Part shown: positions 43,535-55,739 of the stretch, one piece after another
How positions within the stretch are numbered: position 1 is the first letter of the stretch
How the letters are laid out: each line of letters begins with the position of its first letter
NCBI RefSeq assembly: GCF_026210795.1
Contig: NC_089432.1
Span: forward strand, 2,852,001-2,916,000
DNA length: 64,000 nucleotides
Reading direction: 5' to 3'
Origin: Rhizophagus irregularis
Lineage: Eukaryota; Glomeromycota; Glomeromycetes; Glomerales; Glomeraceae
The notes under the pieces: model-generated
What the model saw: the letters and a program-made list of their open reading frames with translations, nothing else
What the model was told of the DNA's origin: nothing
Database searches by the model: none
Program-made: the position numbers and the translations under genes

Positions 43535-43759
43535 GTTTTATAAGTGATTAGAGAATGTGATATTGAAGTATTTCTAAAAAATTCTCAAGATACTTTTGTT
43601 AAGAAATTATTAATCTGTAGCATTTATAATCAGGAAGATATTTTACCTTCTATAAAAGCTAAGAATATATCTTTTAAAAAAAGAAGGGTTAAGTATTTGG
43701 CTATTAATGTTTTTTTTAGAATAAATGATAAGGAATTGTTTTCATTTACTTGTTATTGA
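43535..43759 (+). pseudogene. C-terminal fragment of an F-box/LRR-like gene
   Basis: The open stretch ECDIEVFLKNSQDTFVKKLL ... EDILPSIKAK ... KKRRVKYLAINVFFR ... KELFS aligns with the C-terminus of the intact gene ending at 46165 (ACDFEVFLKSSQDTFIKKLL). The N-terminal 85 per cent is missing and the end is disrupted. It is a truncated tandem duplicate. Confidence 0.8.
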
Positions 43760-44480
43760 GATTATCATTGTTTTTATTAGTTCAAAAATCTGAATTCTTT
43801 CTTTATTTGGTGATACAATAATTTGTTTTGTCATAATTATGCTCTATTAACTTTTGGTTTTTGTATTATTTACTGGAAAAAAATTATTAAACCAAGTAGC
43901 CAAAAGGAGGAGAAAATTAAAATGAGGATGCAACAAAGAAGTTTAAGCATTGTTGTAACAATATTTCTATCATAAATATCTTAATATCTTATTAAATGTA
44001 ATGCTGGATGCACAGATATATGAAATGGGAATAACTGAACGGAGTAAAAGTAGATAAAGCTTCGAATAATTTATAAAAAAATTAAACATAACTCGCATAA
44101 ATGAAGCAAAAAAAGAATTAAATTAAGTGAACTCTAACTTTAATTACAATCATTTTCCATGATTCAAAAAAGTTGTGATTTCAACAGTTAAAGGGTAGGT
44201 ATTTATTATATAAATTTTATTATTATAAATTATATTTAATAGGGTGCCTATTAACCTAAGCATTTACATAAAATAGATTTTCTATAATAAAGCACTGTGA
44301 GGGTATAAGTTATAAAAAATATCAACCTAAACATTAAAAAATTTTGGTAAAAAAAAATTAGAGATTAAAAGTTTATTACGGCTTAAAAAAATTTTGATTA
44401 ATATTGCATGATCGGCATCATCAATTAGACGAGTTTTTTAATTCTTGACATTATAAGTTTGTTATTTACGTCAGTGACGT
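43760..44480. other. AT-rich intergenic DNA
   Basis: No gene. Around 43830-43880 there is weak similarity to 46360-46420 (downstream of the first F-box gene: TTATTTACTGAAAAAAATGATAA..), which suggests duplicated 3' flanks. Confidence 0.4.
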
Positions 44481-44489
44481 TACACAATA

Positions 44490-44593
44490 CAAATTGTGCG
44501 ACAATATCGGAATCACCATTTCCGAAAATTTAAATTTATTCATAGTAAAATGTGATACACAAATACCTCTCTTTTTCTCCTTTAGTTTACAAT
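44490..44593 (+). promoter_or_regulatory. Conserved 5' flank of F-box gene 1
   Basis: GCGACAATATCGGAATCACC, TTCCGAAAATT, CATAGTAAAATGTGATACAC and CTTTAGTTTACAAT occur in the same order and spacing before the second F-box gene (47437-47541). The identity ends near the duplicated gene borders. The shared block probably contains the promoter and 5' leader. Confidence 0.55.
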
Positions 44594-46165
44594 ATGTCAT
44601 GTTCAAAAATATTTTCAGGAAATTTTCCCGAATTAACTTATGAAATTATAAAATATTTTCAAAATGATTTTTTAACTTTGCATTCATGTATTTTAGTTAA
44701 CAGATTATGGTGTCGTTTAGCAACTCCATTATTATGGGAAAATCCTTTTTCAATTCATACTGAAAATTATAATTATATTGAAATTTACTTACAATATTTA
44801 AATGATGATTTTAAAGCGAAATTAAAAGAATATAATATTATTATTAATTCATTACCTTCAAATACACTCTTCAATTATTCTAGTTTTTTAAAATATTTGA
44901 ATATATCTAAGTTTATTTCTTCTGTTATAAATTGGCTTGAAGCTACTAATGAAACTTCAATCTATTCTGATTTTATAAGATTAACATCTGATATATGTTT
45001 ATCATTATTGAAAATATTTATTGAAAATGAAGTAAATTTAAATGTTCTTGAAATTGACTTCAAATATACTCCTTATAAGATAAATTTAGATGATATTCTT
45101 GAGTTAATTTTACAGAATACAAATTTCATTCACAATATTAGAAATTTAAACCTTTATATTGTAGAAAATAAGGAACTTAAACATCGTATATTACCAATAA
45201 TTGAGTTACATCAAAACCTTAAAAAAATTTTATTAGATAATAGTTTTTTTTCATATCAATCATTATTGTTATCAAAAGATTATAATTGTTCAAACACCTT
45301 AAGTACAATTATTTTCTTTTACGTTGACTTTGAAGGTATAATCAATTTAAATAGAATATTTGAACAATTAAATGTTTTAGAATCCGTTCATATAATTCAT
45401 TGTTCTTCTTTAAATACTAGTTTTACTCAACAAATTATTAATTTAACTAAACCATTTAAATTAAAGTCTTTATTTATAGAAAATATAGAAGAGTTATCAG
45501 AAATTGAATCATTACAATTATTAATACAAAAGTCTTGTGATTATTTAGAAAATTTTGGGTATGATTGCGGACTTATTTATCCACATGAGCTAAATACTGG
45601 GATCCCTCAGGGAATACATCAATTATTAGATTTAATTATGATACATTGTAAAAATATCAAATTTCTTGATCTGGATATAAATGATAATCGGATTATTTTT
45701 CCAGCACTCAATTTAATTGAAAATATTAAACATAATCTTAATTATCTTTCAATCGATATATATGATAATATTAAAGAAAATAATTCATTTGTAATACAAA
45801 GATTAGGAGAAATTATTCCTTTTAAATTAGAATATTTGCATTTATATCTTTATTACATTGAAGCATGTGATTTTGAAGTATTTTTAAAAAGTTCTCAAGA
45901 TACATTTATTAAGAAACTATTGATCAATAACTTTAACTTTACTGAAGGTCAAGATATTTTACCCTCTATAAAAACATATATCATGAAAAAGAGAAGGGTT
46001 AAGTATTTAGCTATTAATGGTGCTTTCTTTAGATCTGAATTCGTTAGTGATGAATTGTTTTCATTGAAAGACGAAGTGAAGGAATTTATGTTGTATGATA
46101 TTAAAGTGCAAAGTTATCATGACTCAATAATTAACTTGTATGATTATATGAAAGAAGTTAATTAA
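44594..46165 (+). CDS. F-box protein with LRR-like C-terminal region (copy 1)
   Basis: Single exon of 524 codons including the stop, from ATG 44594 (MSCSKIFSGNFPELTYEIIK); the frame extends 5' only through a GTG. Residues about 8-55 match the F-box pattern of this fungal family (LPELTYEI..YF..D..TLHSC.LVNRLWCR...PLLWENPF). The remainder is a Leu/Ile/Asn-rich series of irregular beta-alpha units (NLKFLDLDIND, LEYLHLYL), as in leucine-rich-repeat F-box proteins. It is expected to bind Skp1 in an SCF ubiquitin ligase and recruit an unknown substrate through the C-terminal region. Tandem paralogue of the gene at 47542. Relics at 27.6 kb and 43.5 kb belong to the same family. Confidence 0.88.
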   Translation: MSCSKIFSGNFPELTYEIIKYFQNDFLTLHSCILVNRLWCRLATPLLWENPFSIHTENYNYIEIYLQYLNDDFKAKLKEYNIIINSLPSNTLFNYSSFLKYLNISKFISSVINWLEATNETSIYSDFIRLTSDICLSLLKIFIENEVNLNVLEIDFKYTPYKINLDDILELILQNTNFIHNIRNLNLYIVENKELKHRILPIIELHQNLKKILLDNSFFSYQSLLLSKDYNCSNTLSTIIFFYVDFEGIINLNRIFEQLNVLESVHIIHCSSLNTSFTQQIINLTKPFKLKSLFIENIEELSEIESLQLLIQKSCDYLENFGYDCGLIYPHELNTGIPQGIHQLLDLIMIHCKNIKFLDLDINDNRIIFPALNLIENIKHNLNYLSIDIYDNIKENNSFVIQRLGEIIPFKLEYLHLYLYYIEACDFEVFLKSSQDTFIKKLLINNFNFTEGQDILPSIKTYIMKKRRVKYLAINGAFFRSEFVSDELFSLKDEVKEFMLYDIKVQSYHDSIINLYDYMKEVN

Positions 46166-46710
46166 CTATTAGTAATAATAATTGGAAAATATTAGATAGG
46201 AATATTCTTTTGTATTACAATAAATTTGTTATTATTTTACTTATTCTAAATAAAAATATTTATTTATTTATTTGATATTAAAATTATCAAGAATTTTTAC
46301 TTTTTTTATCGGTCCAACAAGGGATCTCAAACAGTAATTTGACATGTCATAATTTAAAGAAAAAACAAAATTCTCTCTATGAACACTAGTTCCTGTCTTA
46401 TTTACTGAAAAAAATGATAATAAAAGTAGTCAAAAGGGGAGAAAGAAAATAAGAAGGAAAATGGAGGTAAGAAAATCAAGAAGAAGTTTAACTTTTAAAT
46501 ATTGTAATTTCATCATAAAATATAATCTTATAGAAACTAGTAGCCAGCGCTATTGGTTGATGTAATAATAATTCCATTCAATAATGTATTACAAAATGAG
46601 AATAACAGGAGTAAAAGTTGTAGAGAGAAGCCCAAAGGAGTAGAAAAAATTCTAGAAAAATTAATTTTCCAGAGTGGTTAATTATTACTCTAATAAGCTT
46701 TGTTATTACT

Positions 46711-46896
46711 GTAAAGGAGTTGCAAGTAGTCCCTACTAATGAAAAGCCGGCACCTGATTCTGTGATTCGAGGGCAACCCGAAAGGTATGTACCTGAAAGA
46801 ATACTTCAACATCGTATTAGGAAATGCCAGCATCAATACTTAGTTACATGGGAATGTTATCCAGATACTGAAGCTACCAAAGTCACATTGAACTAG
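46711..46896 (+). pseudogene. Chromodomain remnant of a Ty3/gypsy-type retrotransposon
   Basis: The frame reads ...PAPDSVIRGQPERYVPERIL, QHRIRKCQHQYLVTWECYPD, TEATKVTLN, stop. It matches the chromodomain pattern Y.VE.IL.HR.RKG..QYLVKW.GYP...ATWEP found at the C-terminus of chromovirus integrases. The Trp after EAT is lost and the frame stops at once. No integrase or RT lies upstream. Confidence 0.7.
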
Positions 46897-47436
46897 ACAA
46901 TTTTGAAAAATTACATTACTAATTTGTTTAATAAGTGGGTTAAAAAAAAATGTTGATCAGTTTATAGCCACCTGTAGTAAATATTTCACTAATTTTATTT
47001 CATTTTTTTTTTTTTGAATTTTCAAGATTTTTGATTTAAATATGTGTAAATAGCTGAAGGATACGATTTAGATAATTTTGAGAAAAGTGGGAACAAATTT
47101 TAAGACAATTAATATGTTTGTAATTAAAATAAATCTGGTCATATTTAGATTCCTAGTCTGAATTATGTACTCCGCTAAATTTATATCATTATGTTATGGT
47201 TATCTCCAAAATAATTGATTGGTGTAATGGATTTGATCAATAGATTCATATTATGAATGTTGACCATTTTTGTTGACGATAACATAATAATTTATCACTA
47301 AATTAGAATAAATTTCATAAATTGGAAAAATTTAATATGTATACAATCTATAATAATTTTGTCCAGAATTATTAAAGTGAAACAATCGCTGATTGACATA
47401 TAATTACGTTATGATGTTTACGCAAAATTGGCGAAA
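46897..47436. other. AT-rich intergenic DNA
   Basis: No gene. No terminal repeats seen. Confidence 0.4.
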
Positions 47437-47541
47437 ATTGTGCGACAAATATCGGGATCGTCATTCCGAAAATTATACTTAAACAATCCATAGTAAAATG
47501 TGATACACGATTACCCTCTCTCCCCTTCTTTCGTTTACAAT
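47437..47541 (+). promoter_or_regulatory. Conserved 5' flank of F-box gene 2
   Basis: This is the counterpart of 44490-44593: GCGACAAATATCGGGATCGT, TTCCGAAAATTATA, CCATAGTAAAATGTGATACA and CTTTCGTTTACAAT immediately before the ATG. Confidence 0.55.
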
Positions 47542-49086
47542 ATGTCATGTTCAAAAATATTTTTAGGAGATTTGCCCGAATTAACTTATGAAGTTGTAAA
47601 ATATTTTCATAATGATTTTTCAACTTTATATTCATGCGTTTTAATTAACAGATTATGGTGTCGTTTAGTGACTCCATTATTATGGGAAAATCCTTTTTCA
47701 ATCCGTACCAGGAACTATAATTATTTAGAAGTTTACTTACAATATTTAAATGATGATATTAAAACACAACTAAAAGAATATAAAGTTATTAATAATTCAT
47801 TACCTTCAAATACATTCTTTAATTATTCTATGTTTTTAAAACATTTGAATATACATAAGTTTGTTTTATCTTTTGAAAATTGGCTACGAGCTAAAACTCC
47901 AACCTTCGAAATTAGATTTACAATACTATTGAATGATATATGTACATCACTATTTAAAATATTTATCGAAAATGAGATAAAATTACATACTCTTGAACTT
48001 GAGATTTACTTTTTATATAGTGACACAATTTATGATAATATTATTAAATTAATTTTAAAGCATCCAAATTTCATTCATAATATTAGAAATCTAAAATATC
48101 TTGTGCGTGATTTTTGTACTAATATTCCAGTTAATGATCATCTATTACAAATAATTAAATCACATCAAAATTCAAAAAAAAATTTATTATCAGGATATAT
48201 TGATTTTCGTCTATATCAATCATTATTATTTTCAAAAGATTTTAATTGTTCAAATACCTTAAATACAATTACATTCTATCGAGCCAATTTGATTCATTTT
48301 ACTAGTAACATATTCGAACAATTAAATGTTTTGGAATCTGTTCATATTATTTATTGTTATTCTTTAAATGAGAATTTTCTTCAACAAATTAATAATTTAA
48401 CTAAACCATTTAAATTAAAATCTTTATTTATGGATGGTTTAATATCAATCGAATCAATAGAATTATTATTACAAAAATCTGGAAGTTATTTAGAAAATTT
48501 TGGGTATAAAATTCGCAATTCACTAATAAGTCAACGACATTTAGAATTAATTATAAAATATTGTAAAAATCTCAAATTTCTTGATTTTCATGGATATGAA
48601 AATCGGGTTACTTTTCGAGTAATCGAAAATATTATTAAACAAAATCTTAATTATCTTTCAATCAATATTGGGAGAGATTGTTATGGTAATATTAAAGGTA
48701 GTTCAATCATATTACAAAATTTAGGTCAAGTTCTCCCTTCTAAATTAGAATACTTGAGTTTGACTCTTACTATTAAAAGAAGTAAATTTAGAGTATTCTT
48801 AGAAAATTCCCAAAATATTTTTATTAATAAATTATTAATAATGCAAATAGGTAGTTATGATATTTTACATTATACAAAGGAATTTATTATGAATGAAAAA
48901 AGAGTCAATTATTTAGCTATCAGGAACAGTTATAATATAGATTTGTATGATTTGAGAGATGTAGTAAAGGAATTTAAGTTACATAATATTAAAGTTCGAA
49001 GTTTTTATGATTTAAGTTTATCTGATAAACTTAACCATCCTAGAGATTCTTTAAATAATAATCTTATTGATTATTTACGAGGATGA
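47542..49086 (+). CDS. F-box protein with LRR-like C-terminal region (copy 2)
   Basis: Single exon of 515 codons including the stop, starting MSCSKIFLGDLPELTYEVVK at ATG 47542; the frame extends upstream only through a GTG. It has the same architecture as the gene at 44594: an N-terminal F-box (about residues 8-55, ending PLLWENPFSIRTR) and then a long Leu/Asn-rich region with LRR-like segments (NIRNLKYLV, NLKFLDFHG, LEYLSLTL). The two proteins are near-identical over the F-box and diverge increasingly toward the C-terminus, as expected when the substrate-binding part evolves faster. Intact frame and shared 5' flank suggest it is expressed. Confidence 0.88.
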   Translation: MSCSKIFLGDLPELTYEVVKYFHNDFSTLYSCVLINRLWCRLVTPLLWENPFSIRTRNYNYLEVYLQYLNDDIKTQLKEYKVINNSLPSNTFFNYSMFLKHLNIHKFVLSFENWLRAKTPTFEIRFTILLNDICTSLFKIFIENEIKLHTLELEIYFLYSDTIYDNIIKLILKHPNFIHNIRNLKYLVRDFCTNIPVNDHLLQIIKSHQNSKKNLLSGYIDFRLYQSLLFSKDFNCSNTLNTITFYRANLIHFTSNIFEQLNVLESVHIIYCYSLNENFLQQINNLTKPFKLKSLFMDGLISIESIELLLQKSGSYLENFGYKIRNSLISQRHLELIIKYCKNLKFLDFHGYENRVTFRVIENIIKQNLNYLSINIGRDCYGNIKGSSIILQNLGQVLPSKLEYLSLTLTIKRSKFRVFLENSQNIFINKLLIMQIGSYDILHYTKEFIMNEKRVNYLAIRNSYNIDLYDLRDVVKEFKLHNIKVRSFYDLSLSDKLNHPRDSLNNNLIDYLRG

Positions 49087-50260
49087 ATATCATATATAAT
49101 TCATGACGATTTTATCATATGACAAAAAATTGGATGTTCCCTGTAGTTAAATCGATTGCAAATAAAAGTTTTAATAAATCATTTGATATTAAATTATTGC
49201 AAAATTAGATATGAACTAAAGCTTTTAATCTTATAAATTTCTTACTATCTGGATGAGCGAATACTGCATATTTTTTTCTTTTAAAATATATCCTTTCGAT
49301 ATCTAATGATCCGATTATCCATGTTTTGGCTAAAAATGCAGAAACATTCCTGAGAATAATTTTCTTTTTAAATATATTTCTCTAGATTGTGAAGCATCTT
49401 GCATAATTATTAGGAGCATATTGTTTTCGTTATAAAGGAAAAATCTTCGAATTTTGATACGAGTTATCGTGAAAAAAAAATGTTTGTGTTATAAATAATT
49501 TTTACTTTATTTTATTATTTATTGTAAATTCTGATATCATTTCTTCTCCACAGCGAGAAATTTTTTTACTAAAAAAAATTCAAATTACTATTAATATTTT
49601 CAAAATGTATCCCTAATAACATTTTAATCGAAGAAGTTAAAAAGATTTACCCTTATTAAGCTAATTTGGAGACTTCAAATAATTCGAATGAAAGTTAGTA
49701 ATTTTTTGGGTGATTTCAATTTGAAATTTAACTTTTAAGTGTTTCTCGTTTGGAGTTTCTAATATTTCCACCTGACAAAAAATGTTCGAAATTACTAAAA
49801 TATGCTTAGTTACTTATTTTATTTAGATTTTACTCACTTTAGCATACCCGTATTTATTTTCTTATTTAGAAATTTGCCAAAAAATGATTTATAATACGCT
49901 CATATCGATGTGGTAAAGTTACCAATAAAGGTCATTAATAAAAAAAGAAAAAAAATAAGCTTTATTTTATTGTAAGTCAAAGTATTACCGTAAATATAGT
50001 AGATCAAACTAGTAACGCAATTGCATCAAAGATTTAAATATCTGGGATATCTATTGGATAATAGGGAAGGATAATATGCGGATAAATCATTATCGGATTT
50101 GACGGATAATGGATCCAAACTCTAGGTTGATATTGAATAGTACATAATTTTTTTTTATAGCAAATATTGGAAAAATATTTTTCAATAAAATACATGAAAA
50201 GTTACAAATTTTATTCCATCATGAGATAATCATTGAATTGTGATGTGTGCCGTGACCGAT
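49087..50260. other. AT-rich intergenic DNA
   Basis: No coding frame with support. Repeated short TATCTGGGATATCTATTGG-type and GATAATGGATCC motifs near 50040-50115 resemble decayed CCGGAT-element sequence. Confidence 0.4.
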
Positions 50261-50261
50261 G

Positions 50262-50690
50262 AACCTGGATAATTACCTGGATAATTTTATTTTCCGGATA
50301 TCCGGTTTTATCCGGATAAATATCTGGTTAAAAAATATCCGGTGAATCCGGATAATAAAGTTTTGAAAAAAAATTTTAAAACCATAAGGGTAGTGGCGCA
50401 GCAATTTTAATGATCACGATTTTAACGGAAAATCGATTTTTTTTTTATATGCTTCAATTTATTTGCTTTTATATATATTGTAATATATTTATTTATGTTA
50501 ATTACATTTTTTTATAAATTTAAAAAATTGGTAGCATAATTCAGGTAAAATTCATAATGCCGGCCGAAATTATAATTTTTAATAAATGTCATTTATCTGA
50601 ATCGGTAAAAATCGGATAATTTTTTTAATTTATCCGGAATTTATTCGGATAACGGATTCTATCCGGATCGAAAAGTTCGAAACATTATTT
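50262..50690. mobile_element. Decayed relative of the CCGGAT-type hAT MITE
   Basis: The left side has CCGGATATCCGGTTTTATCC and the right side TTATCCGGAATTTATTCGGA then CTATCCGGATCGAAAAG. The interior includes ATAATGCCGGCCGAAATTAT, as in the copies at 5028 and 27826. The TAGTGCTTCG ends and target duplication are not preserved, so the borders are approximate. Confidence 0.55.
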
Positions 50691-50856
50691 TGAGGCACAG
50701 ATCTTACTAAAATAAGTTAATTTTGAATGGACGCTTCCGAGATGATCGATAATTTACGCCAACTTATGGTTGTACAAACGTACGCTTAAATGTAAATATT
50801 ATTCCTAAAAATCTTACACTGGTAGAAGTTTAATTCTTTTGCAACAAAAAAAAAAT

Positions 50857-53800
50857 ATGGAAGGAAGTTCATGTCAGGTAAATTACAATTTAAGTAATAT
50901 TAATTATTTTAATTAATTAAAAATTGAGTTTATAATAATTTCATAAACATGTAGAGCGGAAGTTCTTCTAGCAATACTATTCCAGAAATTCACGACTCTG
51001 TTTTTTCATATAAAATTGTTTCGCATGAAAACTTCATCAATAATAGTATTCTTTTAAAATTAGAAGAGGATGGATTTATAACTCCCGATGAAAAGGCAGA
51101 AGAACTTATTAAGAAACTGACCGGCATAAAATATTTGTATGTATTAAAATTACTTTTTGAAAATTTACAAAATGAATTTTCACCTCAAATTCTCCGAGAT
51201 ACTTTGGTTGCCTTAGCGGATCCGACTCCATTCGATTTTTATGCAAAACAAAGTGTGACTAGATTGGAGTTACATTTAAGAACTTGGGTAACAGTCTTAG
51301 AACGGATATGCTTTTCACCAATAGTACTTAGTAAAGAACTTAGAGATAAAGTTTATAATTCTTTATCAAAATTTGCAGAAATTCATCGTAAAACGACTCA
51401 AGTTTTTGAAATAGGACTTGATAATAATTTTAGATCAAATTTTAACCAATTTAATCAACAAAACAACGATCAAGATGGCCAAATTATCAACAAAAAGCGT
51501 AATTATAACATTGACTTCTTATTAATCCACTTACGAGACACATTACATAGTTTGCGTGATGATGAAACTTGGTTTCAAGAAATTATACGAAGAACTAAAG
51601 AATTACTTAAAGCTACATTGAATATTACCCCAGGAATTTTATCAGTGGCGGGAGTTGCTCTTCCAAATGATAATTGTTCAATCTTATCAATGCTTACTCA
51701 AATACGTAAAAGCTTAAGTTTTAAATATCCTGTAGCATCTTATTATGTAGATTGGAGAATTATGTTGATGTTTCAACATAATCTTTTCACCTGGTCTGAA
51801 GGTACTGAAATGATAATTAGTAAGAAATTCTGCGAGTTGGTATTAATGGAATATCTTTGGGGCTTCTTGGAAAGAGAATGGATTGACATAACTAATAAAT
51901 CTATTTTAGATTCTCAAACAAAATTTGATGAAGTATCAAATAAAGTTACTAAAGCTTTAAAAAACACTGGAAATTTCTTAAATGATCTCGCTGGAAATGA
52001 ACCTATTGCATTACCACATACCTTATGGTTTGGAATATTGGATCTTGCACAAAACCTTATTCAAAAATCTACTCAAACTGCTACATATGGTCTTTGTTAT
52101 TATTTAGCAATTGAATCACTTAATAAAGCTCCAAGTAGTTTCATTCAATTTAAAGCAGTTGAAATATTATTACATTTACATAATATTGATAGTAAAATGT
52201 TTTCAATGATTGATGATGATATTGATCAATATATAAAAAAATTAAATGAAAATAAATCATTTGAAGAAAAATTTCAAAATTTATTATTATTTATTAAAGG
52301 AAAATATCTTGAAGACTTAAAAATTTTAAGTGAAAATATTGGAAAAGAAAAGGAAGGAAAAGGAAAAGGAAAAAGTTTAAGTCAAAATTCATATTTAAAG
52401 AGAGAACAAACATCAAATTCTAATGTTATAGATATTATAGCAGATGAAATGACATGTCCAATTAGTAGTGAACCAGAGGATCAATTATGTATTTTAATAT
52501 GTCAACATACATTATCATTAAATAATTTAAAATTATTAAAACAAAAATTATGTCCTAAATGTAGAGAAAAAATTGAAGAAAATGACATCAGATATTTACC
52601 ACAAAATTCCATTTATAAAAATTTATATATTAAATTTTCTGAATCTGGACATATTATACCTCCAATTAAATTAGAAAATTCAGATCAAATATATGATAGT
52701 GATGATTCAGATAATTCAGAAGCTGATCTTATATTAGCTAAAAAGAAAAAATCTATGAATTCAATTATTAAATTAAATTCAAATATATCATTATCATCAA
52801 TACTTTCAAGAAATTCAAAAAAACAACATCCGACTTATCAAAATATTATAAAAGAAATAAATGAAAAACATTATGAAAAAGCTGAATCATTGTGCAAAGA
52901 ATTTTTAAATTTTTTTCCTAAAAGTTATTCTTTAAGATGCATTTTAGGTTTTATTTATAGATGTCTTAAAAATTATGAACAAGCACACTTCTATTTGAAA
53001 GAAGCCATTAATTTAAAACCAAAAGAACCAATTGCTTATTTAATTTGTGGAGAAATATTTTTTTGGCAAAGTAACTATAGTGAATCAGTAAATAATTTAT
53101 GCATGTCAATAGATTATAAGGTTAAAATAAATAACGTATATATAATAACTGGAAATAGTAACTTATTTCATGACTGTTATGGTACATATTACTATAATAT
53201 TGCATTAAGAAATGATCCAGATAATTATTTATGTCTTAAGTATAATGCATTTTGCTATGCAAAGTATGGTTATTATAATAATGCTTTAGAAATGTTAGAT
53301 AAACTGCTGAATATCAACAATGATGATTCATTAATTTTATGTTATTATGGAGAAATTTTATATATCATAGGACAATATAGTAAAGCTATATCATATTTTA
53401 CAAAAGCAAATATTATTGATCCAGAAAATACTCATAATTTAATTAAAAGAGCTATTGCCTATTATACTCTTCAAGATTATAATAAAGTTTTATTAGATCT
53501 TGATAAAGTTATACAATTAGATCCATTAAATAGTTTAGCATATTATATCAAGTGTCAAATTTATTATGCAAAAAAAGATATTGATAATTCTATAATGGTA
53601 TTTAAAAAGTATAAAGAATTATTAGATTTTAATGATATATTAGCAAAAACTCGACTATTTCATCTAGAATATTTACTGAATAAAAATAATTCTACAGAAT
53701 TAAATAATAAATTAACAAAAATTAAAATTAATCAAATTTCTAATATTCAAGGTAGTGTATTACTACTTTTTGTTAGATGCAAAGTATACATAGAATTAAA

Positions 53801-54878
53801 AATGTATCATGAAGCAATGTTAGACTTGGACTTGTTACATTCTAAACGTTATGGATATGAATATAATTCATATATTCATTTATTACGAGAATACACGGAT
53901 TTTTGGTTATATTTAAATGTTAATAACAATAATGATCTTTCCGAACTTGGAATTGTTAATGGATTTAGTAAACACATTTATGAAAGTAAGAGAATGCTTA
54001 ATTTATTAATTTCTTATAATGTTTTATAATTGATCTATTAATTAATAAATTATTTAGAATCACACGTTTATTTTATATCAAATCTGGTAAATTTAAATAG
54101 TGAACTTCATCAACTTCAAGAAAATGAAATAAATAGGTAAATGAATGTATTCATTATGCATTTTAAAATTTCAAAATTGTGTGGTAAATTTTTTAACTAT
54201 GAATTTCTTAGTTTATCAGGAAAGATAATAAGTTCAAAAAATGAAGAGCTTCATTTGAATTTGCCCATGCTATATTTTGAGTGGTGTGATGGAATTATTT
54301 GGAAAATAAATGTTAAAGAAATACTAAATAAAGATTGCTTTATAAAATTTATAATTAAAAGCACTGTAAGTTTATTAATTGCTAAAATCTCTTTTTTCAC
54401 TATTAAAATGTTATTTTAAATTAATATATGGATTTATTATTTCTGCATAGTATAAGGATTCTAAACTAAAACATTATGAACATGTGTTAAAATATGAAGA
54501 TGTGTTAAAACTTGAGGGATTAGGTTGGATTGAATATAAACTTCCAAAAATTAGAAATAACCATTATATACAACCTTCAATTGAAATAAATGGTTCTATT
54601 AATATGGTATATTTCATTTTACTTGTGACATTTTATATAAAAGAAAATTGGTTTGAGTAACTCAGCATTATTATTTATTCATATAGCAAATAGATTATTT
54701 CCGACATGGGTCTAATAGAGAAAAGATAACTTATATTCCTAACGTATGTATAGGTGATTTATTACCAAATTTTTATAAAACTTGTCCAAATATTCCAGAA
54801 ACTTTTGAAGATAAATATTTTTCAAGAAAAGAAATGGAAAGCTTGCTTGAGCTGAAGGATATAATTAACCACCTATGA
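50857..54878 (+). CDS. RING-like/TPR repeat protein, candidate E3 ubiquitin ligase
   Basis: Six exons: 50857-50877, 50955-53985, 54058-54136, 54212-54365, 54451-54606, 54687-54878; 1211 codons including the stop. The ATG at 50857 gives a seven-codon first exon (MEGSSCQ). The 3' exons restore a C-terminal domain (KSHVYFISNLVNLNSELHQL ... WCDGIIWKINVKEIL ... YEDVLKLEGLGWIEYKLPKI ... YFSRKEMESLLELKDIINHL) that a simple longest-frame reading would miss. Residues 1-460 form a helical region without a recognised domain. A zinc-binding RING/U-box-like module lies at about 503-545 (CPIS...C.H...CPKC). About ten TPR-like repeats follow at about 635-990 (A...L...I.LDP). A Lys/Gly-rich linker precedes the RING. 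I recall this architecture from Glomeromycotina, but its function is undetermined. Exon borders fit GT-AG and keep frame throughout. Confidence 0.8.
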
Positions 54879-55739
54879 CTGTTTTTTTTTAAATTGATAC
54901 TGTTTCATTTTTTTTCATTTGCTTTATTTGTAATATTTTAAAATTAATGAATTCATTTTATTTATTGTAAAAAAAATTCAATTTAAAAATAATTAAACTA
55001 ATATATTAAAAACTTTAGACATCACTAACCTTGACCCAAACCTAAAAGATAAAAGAAAGAAAAATAATAGAAAGAAAAAAAATAGTAAAAAAATACTAGG
55101 AAAAAAATATTATTAAAATAAAATTTGGAGGTATTTATTATAGCATCACAGCATCTTTCCGATCACTGATCCAAATATAATAGGTAAAAGAATGAAAAAA
55201 AAATATTAACAAAAAAATAGATGTGAAAAAAAATTATTATTGAAAACAAGGATTGAGAAAAAGAATGATTAATAATGTACTTATATAACAACTAGTTAGG
55301 TTGATGTGTGGTGACTTCATCGCCACCAGATAGATTGTTCAAAGCATAAGTGATTGGGTTAAAAATAATACAATTTTTTTTTTTTGATAAATGATAGAAA
55401 ATTTTCTTTCTATGATTTAGAGTGCGAAGTTCACTGTTAATAAACACATATTCTAGATATCAAATAATAATTAAAACATTACAAATAAAAAATTTTTTCT
55501 TTTAGTAATAAACGCCGTTACTAGATTAGTATTTATGACAAATTGTAATTTGTATAATAGAAATCTCGTACAAATAAAATATAGTATCAGGCAAACATTA
55601 TTTATTAGGTGTTATTGCATATTACAATATTACAAATATCAGTTATTATAAATTGAACAATTATTATAATAGTAGAAATTTCCTGCAATGGCTATTTGTC
55701 ATTTTATTTTTTTTATTAAATCTGAAGTCTTGGTAAACC
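54879..55739. other. AT-rich intergenic DNA with low-complexity tracts
   Basis: No gene. GATCACTGATCCAAATATAA with a following A-rich GGTAAAAGAATG tract (about 55160) recurs near 56385 (GATCACTGATCCAAACATAA), so this is low-copy repeat debris. Confidence 0.4.

Noticed and set aside
44552-44593. Upstream extension of the F-box gene start
   Set aside because: The extended frame begins with GTG; the first ATG that matches the paralogue is at 44594. The same applies to 47500 (GTG against ATG 47542).
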